The notes beneath the pieces are model-generated. The model was given only the letters and a program-made list of their open reading frames with translations, searched no databases and had not been told where the DNA came from. From Pollutimonas subterranea (GTDB lineage Bacteria; Pseudomonadota; Gammaproteobacteria; Burkholderiales; Burkholderiaceae_B), in NCBI RefSeq assembly GCF_002849655.1, contig NZ_PDNW01000015.1, positions 1 through 64,000 of the forward strand: a DNA stretch of 64,000 bases. The letters run 5' to 3'. Positions 55,538-63,489 of this stretch are shown here, piece after piece. Each line of letters begins with the position of its first letter. The stretch's first letter is position 1. Position numbers and translations under genes: made by a program.

Positions 55538-55568
55538 AGTACGCTGTTTGGCTACCAAACAGCGTACT
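55538..55568 (+). promoter_or_regulatory. Perfect inverted repeat upstream of the NCS2-ATPase gene
   Basis: AGTACGCTGTTTGG (55538-55551) and CCAAACAGCGTACT (55555-55568) form a perfect 14-bp inverted repeat with a 3-base loop, 31 bases before the ATG at 55600 and in the divergent gap with the STAS gene. No T-run follows, so a terminator is unlikely; an operator or an mRNA hairpin covering the ribosome site is more plausible. The core GCTGTTTGG is shared with the hairpin at 21621-21647. Confidence 0.6.
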
Positions 55569-55599
55569 GCCGTAGTCGGAACCTTCAAAGGTCATCCCC

Positions 55600-57363
55600 G
55601 TGAAAAAAATAACGCTGCCGCCGCTCCCGCCCAGCACGCGCCCCCCCGACCTGGCCTACGCCTCATCGGAGATACCGCCGCACTTTGCCCTGATAGGGCT
55701 GGCCCTGCAACATGCGGCAACGGCGCTTGCCCTGATCGCCTATGTGCTGGCCTCGGCAAAGATCTCGGGGCTGAGCGGCGACGTTACACGCAGCATGGTA
55801 ACGGCCACCATCATCGGGATGGCCATGGCAACATTCTTCCAGTCCTGGGGCGGACGGCTGGGGTCAGGCACCCTGCTTGTGCATATCCCCGACCCGCTCC
55901 TTGTCGTGCTGTCGGGCATGGTAGCCGCGGAGTACGGCGCCGGAGGACTGGTCGCGGTCGGATTGGTGAATGGCGCCATGGCGCTGGGTGCCGGCTACCT
56001 GGTTCCACGCCTGCGGGCTGTTCTGCCGCCCACCGTAGCCGGCGTCGTCATCTGCATTGCCGGCCTGTCGCTGACGGCATCAGCCTTGTCGCACACCACC
56101 GGCATGGGCCAGACGGGTGAGGTGGATGGCCGCGACGCGCTGATAGGCGGCTGTACGCTGCTGGTCATCATGGCACTGTCCATATGGGGCAGCCGCCGCG
56201 TCAAGCTGTTTGCCTTGTTGTGCGGCCTGATTACCGGTGTGGCACTGGCGGCCATCCTGGGCAATCTTCACGGTGTCGAGACATTGGCGACAACCCCGGT
56301 ATTCGGCCTTCCACATATTCCCGTCCCGGTGCTTAATGTCGACCCCGGCCTGCTGGTGGCTATCGGCCTGCTGGCCGTCATGACGCAACTCGACACCTTC
56401 GGCAGCGTCGTGCTGATGCAGAAAATGAACGACAGCGACTGGCGGCGCGCGGATATGAACATGGCCGGCCTCGGCATCAGGGCCAACGGCCTGGCGAATC
56501 TGCTCGGCGCATGGCTGGGAGCCTACCCCAACGCCACCTCGTCCGCCAATATTGCGCTATGCCATATAAGCCGGTCCACATCGCGCTGGATCGGCCTTGG
56601 CACGGCAGGCGTGTTGGCGCTGCTGGCCTTCCTGCCGCAGGTGTCCATGGCCTTGACATTGATTCCCACTCCCGTCATCGGTGCGGTTGAAATCTATGCG
56701 GCCGCCTACCTGGTGGTCTCGGGCATTGAACTCATTGCCTCGCGTGCGCTGGATTCGCGAGGCATCTTCATGGTGGGCCTTTCGTTCATTGCAGGAATGG
56801 GCGTCATTTTCCTGCCAGGACTGGCCGATACGGCACCCGCCTATGCGCAATTTTTGGTCAAGAACGGCATTATCGTTGCCGGGATCACCGCCATCAGCCT
56901 GAACCTGCTCTTTCGCCTCGGCACATCGCAACGCGCCACGCAGGTACTGGACACCAAGGCCATCGACATCCCGCTTACGCAGCAGATCGTGAATTTCGTT
57001 GAAAGCAAGGGCGCCGGCTGGAGCGCGCGCCGCGAGGCCGTAAGCCGTGCGGCGCAAGCGGCGCTGGAAGCTGCGGAAGCCATACAGTCGGCAGACGACC
57101 GCCAACTGGTGGAGATCCGCGGCAGCTTCGACGAATTCAATCTTGATATCGAGCTCCTGCACCGTGGGCCCCCGCTGATACTGGACGCATCCCGGGCCGC
57201 GTCCGACCCCAACCTGCTGGATATCGAGGACGAGGCGTTCAATGCGGCGCTGGACCAGGCGTTGGCGGGCGTATCGCACACGCTGCTCAAGCGCCTTACC
57301 GACAAGCTCAGTAGCGGAATTCGAGGCGAATATTCCTACGTCCGGTTACACTTCGATCATTAG
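55600..57363 (+). CDS. NCS2-type permease fused to a degenerate anti-sigma-like ATPase domain
   Basis: Residues 1-450 form an NCS2 (SLC23) nucleobase-transporter fold with about 13 membrane helices; the helix-1 QH motif GLALQHAATALALIAYVL is present, but the helix-8 Glu is replaced in LLAVMTQLDTFGSV, so transport chemistry may be altered. Residues about 461-587 (QQIVNFVESKGAGWSARREA... SFDEFNLDIELLHRGPPL ... SYVRLHFDH) resemble the HATPase fold of RsbW/SpoIIAB, but the N-box lacks the usual Glu-x3-Asn and the G1 box is only GPPL, so kinase activity is unlikely. The next gene is an intact RsbW-like protein 17 bases downstream. The fusion could bring the anti-sigma-like domain to the membrane or let ligand binding by the permease control a partner. 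Confidence 0.82.
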   Translation: MKKITLPPLPPSTRPPDLAYASSEIPPHFALIGLALQHAATALALIAYVLASAKISGLSGDVTRSMVTATIIGMAMATFFQSWGGRLGSGTLLVHIPDPLLVVLSGMVAAEYGAGGLVAVGLVNGAMALGAGYLVPRLRAVLPPTVAGVVICIAGLSLTASALSHTTGMGQTGEVDGRDALIGGCTLLVIMALSIWGSRRVKLFALLCGLITGVALAAILGNLHGVETLATTPVFGLPHIPVPVLNVDPGLLVAIGLLAVMTQLDTFGSVVLMQKMNDSDWRRADMNMAGLGIRANGLANLLGAWLGAYPNATSSANIALCHISRSTSRWIGLGTAGVLALLAFLPQVSMALTLIPTPVIGAVEIYAAAYLVVSGIELIASRALDSRGIFMVGLSFIAGMGVIFLPGLADTAPAYAQFLVKNGIIVAGITAISLNLLFRLGTSQRATQVLDTKAIDIPLTQQIVNFVESKGAGWSARREAVSRAAQAALEAAEAIQSADDRQLVEIRGSFDEFNLDIELLHRGPPLILDASRAASDPNLLDIEDEAFNAALDQALAGVSHTLLKRLTDKLSSGIRGEYSYVRLHFDH

Positions 57364-57380
57364 CCTCTTTTTTTGACGCC

Positions 57381-57824
57381 ATGTCGACACTTGCCACCCT
57401 GTCGCTGATCCCAGGCCCCCAAGCCATACCGCAAGCGCTGGCGTGGCTGGAATCCGTCGCCGAGCAGCAACATTGGGCCCCGCGCATGGCCTTCAAGCTG
57501 CAACTGTGCCTGGACGAAGCACTGACAAATATTGTCACCTACGGCTTTGGCGACCAGCCTGGGCGCGATGCGCAGGGGCATATTGCATTGTCCATAAGCG
57601 CAGAGGGCCAACGACTCGCATTGGATATCATCGATAATGGGATCGCCTACGATCCAACGCAGGGCCAGCCGGCTGCGCTTGCAGAGTCGCTTGACGACGC
57701 AACTATCGGCGGTCACGGTCTGCGGCTCATGCAACATTATCTGGAAGACATCGAGTATCGGCGCGTCAACGAGCAGAATCACCTGCGCCTGACTGCGACG
57801 CCTGAACCCGATCCCGTCGGCTGA
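57381..57824 (+). CDS. RsbW-like ATP-binding anti-sigma/serine kinase
   Basis: A 147-residue GHKL ATPase domain: N-box CLDEALTNIVTYGF (Glu46, Asn50), G1 box DNGIAYDP (Asp85) and G2 box GGHGLRLM. In RsbW-type proteins this fold both binds a sigma factor and phosphorylates a STAS antagonist on Ser. Its likely partner is the STAS protein encoded 2 kb to the left. No sigma gene is adjacent, so its target could be a sigma factor elsewhere or another switch-controlled enzyme. It starts 17 bases after the permease fusion and three bases before alr. Confidence 0.88.
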   Translation: MSTLATLSLIPGPQAIPQALAWLESVAEQQHWAPRMAFKLQLCLDEALTNIVTYGFGDQPGRDAQGHIALSISAEGQRLALDIIDNGIAYDPTQGQPAALAESLDDATIGGHGLRLMQHYLEDIEYRRVNEQNHLRLTATPEPDPVG

Positions 57825-57827
57825 ACC

Positions 57828-58937
57828 ATGCACGGGGCTTTTACCTGCATAGACCGCGACGCCATTGCCCATAACCTTCTGGCAATCCGGCGGCATCTGC
57901 AGGTGGAGCCGGGCGCAAAGCGCCCCTTAATGTGGGCCGTCGTCAAGGCCGATGCGTACGGCCATGGCCTTGAACACGTCCTGCCAGCCCTGCATGCGGC
58001 CGACGGACTGGCGGTGCTGTGCGCCGCCGACGCCTATCGTTGCCGCATGCTGGGTTGGACCAAGCCCCTGCTGGCCATGTGCGGCCACTTCACCCTCGAT
58101 GAACTCAACGACCCTGCTCTTTACCCTTTGCATGTGGTGATCGAACATGCCGGCCAACTGGAACAGCTGGAGCGCCTTGCCGGCGGTGTTTCACCACATG
58201 CGTGGCTACGCCACGCCGGCCGGCTGCACCATGCCGGCTTTCAGGCGAAAGACTACCCACTCGCCTATGCCCGGCTCCAAGGGCTGTTGGCCGCCGGCCA
58301 CGTGTCGGGCATCGGGCATTTCCAGCACTATGCCAATGCGGAGGACGCTGCGGACTTGGGGCTTGAACGACAGTCGTTCAAGCAACTGACGACTGGCTTG
58401 CCGGGCCGGATCTGTACCGAGAACTCCGCTGCTCTCCTAATCGATTCCGCATCGGCGGCGAGCACGGACTGGTTGCGCACCGGGATTGTTCTTTATGGCG
58501 TAAGTCCCTTGTCCGGTCACACCGGCCCCGACCTGGGGCTCAAACCCGCCATGGCCCTATATGCTCCGATCTATGGTATTCAAGAACTAGGCAGCGGCGA
58601 CGGCGTAGGGTATAACAGTGCCTTTCGGGCCGACCGGGCGCTGCGTATCGGATTAGTGCGCTGCGGCTATGCGGATGGTTACCCGCGCACCGCACCCAGC
58701 GGCTGTCCCGTCCTGGTGGGGGGCATGAGGGCCCGCATTCTGGGCCGCGTGTCCATGGATACGCTCACCATTGATCTCACCAACTTGCCCCACGTGGCTA
58801 CAGGCGACAGCGTCACGCTGTGGGGCACGGTGAACTTGCCGGTGGAAGACGTCGCACGTGCCGCCGGGACTATCGCCGCGCAGTTGCTCACCGGTCTTAC
58901 AGCACGGGTGCCACGGCGGCTTGCGGGCGCTGCCTGA
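57828..58937 (+). CDS. alr: Alanine racemase
   Basis: A PLP-dependent racemase of 369 residues. The PLP lysine is in WAVVKADAYGHG, the catalytic Tyr in GVGYNSAFRA, and GLVRCGYADGYPR and ARILGRVSMDTLTIDL complete the signature. It interconverts L- and D-alanine for peptidoglycan. It is the last gene of the signalling operon, three bases after the RsbW-like gene, and its 3' end overlaps the convergent MFS gene by 41 bases. An additional alr copy may exist elsewhere; this one could be inducible. Confidence 0.92.
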   Translation: MHGAFTCIDRDAIAHNLLAIRRHLQVEPGAKRPLMWAVVKADAYGHGLEHVLPALHAADGLAVLCAADAYRCRMLGWTKPLLAMCGHFTLDELNDPALYPLHVVIEHAGQLEQLERLAGGVSPHAWLRHAGRLHHAGFQAKDYPLAYARLQGLLAAGHVSGIGHFQHYANAEDAADLGLERQSFKQLTTGLPGRICTENSAALLIDSASAASTDWLRTGIVLYGVSPLSGHTGPDLGLKPAMALYAPIYGIQELGSGDGVGYNSAFRADRALRIGLVRCGYADGYPRTAPSGCPVLVGGMRARILGRVSMDTLTIDLTNLPHVATGDSVTLWGTVNLPVEDVARAAGTIAAQLLTGLTARVPRRLAGAA

Positions 58938-61335
58938 GACCGGGCGCGAACACCAGAAAGGCCAGGGTCGCGATCAGGTAGATCCCACCGGTCACGACAA
59001 GTCCGCCGGAAATTCCCATGGAAGCAAACAGGCCTCCCACCAGCAAGGGACCGAGCATCTGGCCGAATTTATCCGCGGCCCGCATAACGCTGGTGGCGCC
59101 GGCGGCGCCATAGTCTTGTACGGCTTTCAGGTCCAGCATATAGGCAGCCTGGGCGCCCCCCGCAAAACAGCTGGCCAACGCAAGCAATACCACGGCCGCC
59201 GCGGCGGCCAGCAGGCCGCTGGCAAAATACAGGCTAAGCAGGCCAGCGCTGCCTATCAGCCCGCCTGCCACGATCCAGTGTTTCTTGCTGGCGCTTTGAT
59301 CCGCGACGCGGCCCATATAGGGCCCGATATAGATCACAAACAGGCCGTACAGCATGAGGACCCGCCCGACGCTGGAGGCCGTAGCCCCATACGCCTCGAG
59401 ATACAAGGGAAGCGCGTAGGTAAGCAGCCCGACCTGGGCAATGGAAAAAGGAATGACACAACCCAGCAGCAATAAGCCGAAGTCCCTGGTCAGCAACAGG
59501 CGCCGCAGCGCCGTCCATGATTTCCCGGCCCTGGACGAGACCGCCTGCGCCGAGAGCTGGCGATAGGGCCACATCAGGGTAAGGACGCCCACCAACGGCA
59601 GGCACAACAGCGCCGCGCCAATATAAAAAACAGCAGCAAAACCCAACTGCTGCATCAGCATGGCACCCACTGCCGCGCCAGACAGGTGACCGGCAAACAG
59701 TCCGGCGATGACCGTGGCCATGTTGCGTCCACGATAAGCGGCGGGACTGCGCGTCACGATAAAACCCTGCAAGCCCATCCAGGCAAGGCCGTAACCCAGT
59801 CCAACCAGGCCGCGGGCCAATACCAAACCGGGCAGGGTATCAACGCCGGCGCAAGCAAGGTTGCCCAGGACCGATACCAGCACACCAGCCAACACCGGCG
59901 TCTGCCAGCCACGGCGGTCCGTCAGCCGCCCTGCTAGCAAGGCAGTCATCAGGCCGCAGCCCATTTCGGCGGCAATCGGCAATGCCATCAGGAACTCGGC
60001 CGCCGGACCGTTACCGCCATCGGGCAACAGGGTGCGCGCCAGGATAGGGAGGAAACTGAGTGGCAGGGCCAACGCAAACAGGAAGCCGAACATGACCGGC
60101 CGCACTACTTGTCCTACACCGGAGAGGTCATCCAGGCCTTGCGTTTCGCCCGTCGCCGTCTGCTTGCGCACGGCAAAGGCCCGATCCATGAGCAGTGTCA
60201 ACAACAGCAACAGCTCGATGGCGGCAACCAACGCGACCACTGCGACCGTGGCTGCGTCCATAATCCGTTCACGCACGCCGGCAGCAATCAGGTCCTGGTC
60301 CAGCATCACGTCCAGCCGGGCCAGTACCGGACCGGTCCCTGCTGCCTGCAGGGGAAACACCAGGATGTTTTCGGAAGCGATATCCGCATCGGCCAACCCA
60401 GGCAGTAATCCCTTTGCATCGGCGCGGACCAATACCCGCCCATCGGCATCCTGCAGCTGCAGCTCCTTGATCAGCGGAAATGAACGGGCGAGCCGCATCA
60501 TGGGCCGCTCGACGCCGGCAAGCCGCTCGGGCTCGATGCCGTAGCCCAGCACGCGGTTCAGGTCATGCCGCAGCCCTTCACCCAGCATGCGCGTGTTATC
60601 GCGGCTTACGCTTACCCATACATCGCGAAAAGTCTGGATCGTGTAGGCGGCATACAAGCCCTGTGCTAGCAGAAGCACCAGCAGAGGCGCCACCATCCTG
60701 GCCTTGCTGGCGGCGGCTACGCGGTGCAAGGGCAGTCCATAACGAAACGTCAGCACCAACAGCAAGGCAGCGCCCAGCGTGGTGACCGCCAATACCCTGA
60801 GGTTTTCAAGAAGCAATGCGCTGTCCCCCGCATTCCCGGCTTGCACCTGAAGCACGAGCGCCCCCGTGATGCGTCCGCCGCCCTCACCCAGCGGCAGCGC
60901 GAGCTGCAAGGCCTTTCCTTCGCGGCGTTGTACCGTAGCGGACCGTTGCGGCCCGGAAGAAAGGAGATCCAGCAGAGGGCCTGGTGTCGGCGCCTGAGCG
61001 AGCGTGGCGATCACACGCCCGTCAGCCAACACCACACTGGCGCCCAGCATATCGGGAACGCGGACCTGCAAATCGGCCAGCAATTGCGACAAACCAAAAA
61101 ACTGTGGCAGGGGCTTGCCCAGGTCGAGCCCGGTTTGTATTTGCGCCGATGTCTGGCGAGCCATCAAGCCGACCCGCTCGGCCGTGTTGTCGGACACCAA
61201 TCGATTCAGGGCGGAAAGACTCAATGCACCGATCAAACCCTGCGCCAGCAGGAGCACCACCATACACGCCAGCAATATGTCTCGCATGGGCCGGCGGCGC
61301 CTGGATACCTTGTGTAGCGGCTTGTCATTCATCAT
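58897..61335 (-). CDS. MFS transporter with two tandem N-terminal sensor modules
   Basis: The 812-residue protein has two consecutive modules, each a helix, an extracytoplasmic domain and a second helix: about residues 20-200 and 214-385. The two helix openings share VLLLAQGL and LLLAQGL and DN(T) followed by a long helix, so they look like an internal duplication. Residues about 410-800 are a 12-helix major facilitator domain with GRLTDRRG between helices. The layout suggests a transporter-like protein used as a receptor or transport gated by ligand. The gene is divergent from the PP2C phosphatase with 132 bases between them. Confidence 0.78.
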   Translation of the reverse strand: MMNDKPLHKVSRRRRPMRDILLACMVVLLLAQGLIGALSLSALNRLVSDNTAERVGLMARQTSAQIQTGLDLGKPLPQFFGLSQLLADLQVRVPDMLGASVVLADGRVIATLAQAPTPGPLLDLLSSGPQRSATVQRREGKALQLALPLGEGGGRITGALVLQVQAGNAGDSALLLENLRVLAVTTLGAALLLVLTFRYGLPLHRVAAASKARMVAPLLVLLLAQGLYAAYTIQTFRDVWVSVSRDNTRMLGEGLRHDLNRVLGYGIEPERLAGVERPMMRLARSFPLIKELQLQDADGRVLVRADAKGLLPGLADADIASENILVFPLQAAGTGPVLARLDVMLDQDLIAAGVRERIMDAATVAVVALVAAIELLLLLTLLMDRAFAVRKQTATGETQGLDDLSGVGQVVRPVMFGFLFALALPLSFLPILARTLLPDGGNGPAAEFLMALPIAAEMGCGLMTALLAGRLTDRRGWQTPVLAGVLVSVLGNLACAGVDTLPGLVLARGLVGLGYGLAWMGLQGFIVTRSPAAYRGRNMATVIAGLFAGHLSGAAVGAMLMQQLGFAAVFYIGAALLCLPLVGVLTLMWPYRQLSAQAVSSRAGKSWTALRRLLLTRDFGLLLLGCVIPFSIAQVGLLTYALPLYLEAYGATASSVGRVLMLYGLFVIYIGPYMGRVADQSASKKHWIVAGGLIGSAGLLSLYFASGLLAAAAAVVLLALASCFAGGAQAAYMLDLKAVQDYGAAGATSVMRAADKFGQMLGPLLVGGLFASMGISGGLVVTGGIYLIATLAFLVFAPGLRQRPQAAVAPVL

Positions 61336-61467
61336 ATTGCGGCCGACAATGCGGCACCACCTTGCTTTTAGGGTTACTGCAACCGCAATAGTAATTTACA
61401 ATTTGCCGCAAAACTACTATTCCTCGCCCACACTCGGCGCATTTCCCGCCCAACAGAGCATCCATTC

Positions 61468-63489
61468 ATGCGTTTGACCTCGTTGCGCAGCAAAATCTTC
61501 CTACTTGTCGGAATCACCCTCCTGGCAGGCGCAATTGCCGTCATGCTGGTCACACAGCGCGACGTGACGCGCACCGTGGTGGCCAGCGAAGAAGTGGCCG
61601 TACGCAATGTGCTGAACTTGCTGATTAAAGATAGCGAGGCCCGCTGGGGCGGCTTGCTCACCGACAAGATATCCACGGTGCGCGCCGGACGCGGTGAACT
61701 GGCCAGCCTGGGCGCCACCATGCGATCCGTGCTCGACATGTACGTCGAGCAGGTGGAGCAAGGCAGCCTTGACACGGAACAGGCGCAAGCGCTGGCAAGG
61801 CAATGGATTGCCGACATGCCCGTAAACGCCCAGCGCTTTGCCTTTGCCTTCGGGCCGGAACTCGTCACCCTGACCAGTAGCAGGCACGAAATGACCGGGC
61901 AGGACTTGTCGACAGTTACCGATTTCAAGGGCAATGCATTAGCCGCCGCAGCCTATCAGGAAGCACGAACCGTCGGCCAGAGTTTTGCCATTTACCGATG
62001 GCCGGCCTCAGGCGACCCGGGCGCGTCCGGTCTGCGTTATGCCTGGTTCGGCTACTTCGAGCCCTGGGACTGGCTGTTTGCCATCAGCGGTGACGCCCAT
62101 GCCATCGTCACGCAGTTCGACCAGCGCCGCGATGAAATGGAAACGTCGATCAAGGAGGTGCTGCAGTCATTGCAGATCGCACGATCCGGATTTGCCTTCA
62201 TTCTTACCGGCGAAGACCAACCGCTCGCCCCCTTGCCGCAGGCCCACACAGGACTATTGGACGAACAGGACACGGCCACCAGCCGAACGCTGCGCCAACT
62301 TTTGCGCAGCGTACCAAGCAATGGCGATATCGAAACCCTGCAATTCGATCCAGTCGATAACGGCGAACCCTGGCAAATCAGCGCAGCGCATTTCAAGCCC
62401 CTGGGCTGGACGATCGTGGCGGCCGTTCCTGCACAGGACCTTACCAGTGCGGCCACATCGCTGCGCAATCGCCTGGGCTGGATCTTCCTGCTGGTATTGG
62501 CGGTTACGCTGGCCGTTGCGTGGGCCCTGTCGGCACGGCTTACGCGCCCGCTGCAGCAGCTCAGCGATTTCGCCCGCGCTTTGCCGGACCAGGACCTCAG
62601 CGTGGCCAGCCCCATACCTGAACACATTTCTCGCCTACCCCTGAAACAGCCCGACGAAGTGGGACGCCTGGCCGCCACCTTCATCTTCATGGACCAGCAA
62701 CTGCGCGAGAAAATCGCCAGTCTGCTGCTCGAAACCTCCAGCCGGGAGCGCTTCGAAAGCGAGCTGAATATCGCACGGGACATACAGATGGGCCTACTGC
62801 CCACTCCGCTGGCGAGCGAGGTCCTGCGGCAGGTCGACCTCTACGCCACCATGATTCCGGCCAAGGAAGTGGGCGGCGACCTATACGACTATTTCATGCT
62901 GCCTGATGGCCGCCTGTGTTTCGCCATTGGCGATGTATCCGGCAAGGGCGTGCCGGCCGCCTTGTTCATGGCCATCACCCGTACCCTGATCCGTGCCTCG
63001 GCCGAAGACGAAACCGATCCGGCCATGCTTATGGAACGCGTCAACAATCGCCTGTCGGAAAACAACCCTAACATGATGTTCGTTACCCTGGTGATCGGGG
63101 TTCTGGACCTCGTCACCGGCGACCTGGACTGGTCCAACGGCGGCCACCCCGCGCTGTGCCTGGTGCAGACGGACGGCCAATTACGCCTGCTGGAAGGACG
63201 TAGCGGCCCTGCCTGCGGCGTGCAGGAAGACCTTCCCTACCGAAGATTCTCAACCAGGCTTGAACCCGGCGAAATTCTCCTGGGCTATACGGACGGTGTC
63301 ACCGAGGCGGTGGGGCCGGACGGCACGCTTTACGGCGAAGAACGTCTATTCGCCAGGCTTGCCGGACTGCAGGAAAGCAGCGCTGTGGACTTCTCCACCA
63401 CGCTGCTGCAGGACTTGCACGAATTCGTCCAGCAAACCGAACAATCGGATGACATCACTTTGATTGCCGCAAAAAGGGCCACGCCATGA
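61468..63489 (+). CDS. Membrane-bound SpoIIE/PP2C phosphatase with extracytoplasmic sensor
   Basis: The 673-residue protein starts with a membrane helix (about 7-28), an extracytoplasmic Cache-like domain (about 30-335), a second helix (WIFLLVLAVTLAVAWALSA), a HAMP segment and a PPM phosphatase domain (about 430-670). The metal sites are intact: KEVGGDLYDYF, GDVSGKGVPAALFMA, NGGHP, YTDGVTEA and SDDITLI. It is the RsbU-type activator of a partner switch: signal binding would dephosphorylate the STAS protein. Its stop overlaps the binding-protein gene by four bases. Confidence 0.9.
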   Translation: MRLTSLRSKIFLLVGITLLAGAIAVMLVTQRDVTRTVVASEEVAVRNVLNLLIKDSEARWGGLLTDKISTVRAGRGELASLGATMRSVLDMYVEQVEQGSLDTEQAQALARQWIADMPVNAQRFAFAFGPELVTLTSSRHEMTGQDLSTVTDFKGNALAAAAYQEARTVGQSFAIYRWPASGDPGASGLRYAWFGYFEPWDWLFAISGDAHAIVTQFDQRRDEMETSIKEVLQSLQIARSGFAFILTGEDQPLAPLPQAHTGLLDEQDTATSRTLRQLLRSVPSNGDIETLQFDPVDNGEPWQISAAHFKPLGWTIVAAVPAQDLTSAATSLRNRLGWIFLLVLAVTLAVAWALSARLTRPLQQLSDFARALPDQDLSVASPIPEHISRLPLKQPDEVGRLAATFIFMDQQLREKIASLLLETSSRERFESELNIARDIQMGLLPTPLASEVLRQVDLYATMIPAKEVGGDLYDYFMLPDGRLCFAIGDVSGKGVPAALFMAITRTLIRASAEDETDPAMLMERVNNRLSENNPNMMFVTLVIGVLDLVTGDLDWSNGGHPALCLVQTDGQLRLLEGRSGPACGVQEDLPYRRFSTRLEPGEILLGYTDGVTEAVGPDGTLYGEERLFARLAGLQESSAVDFSTTLLQDLHEFVQQTEQSDDITLIAAKRATP

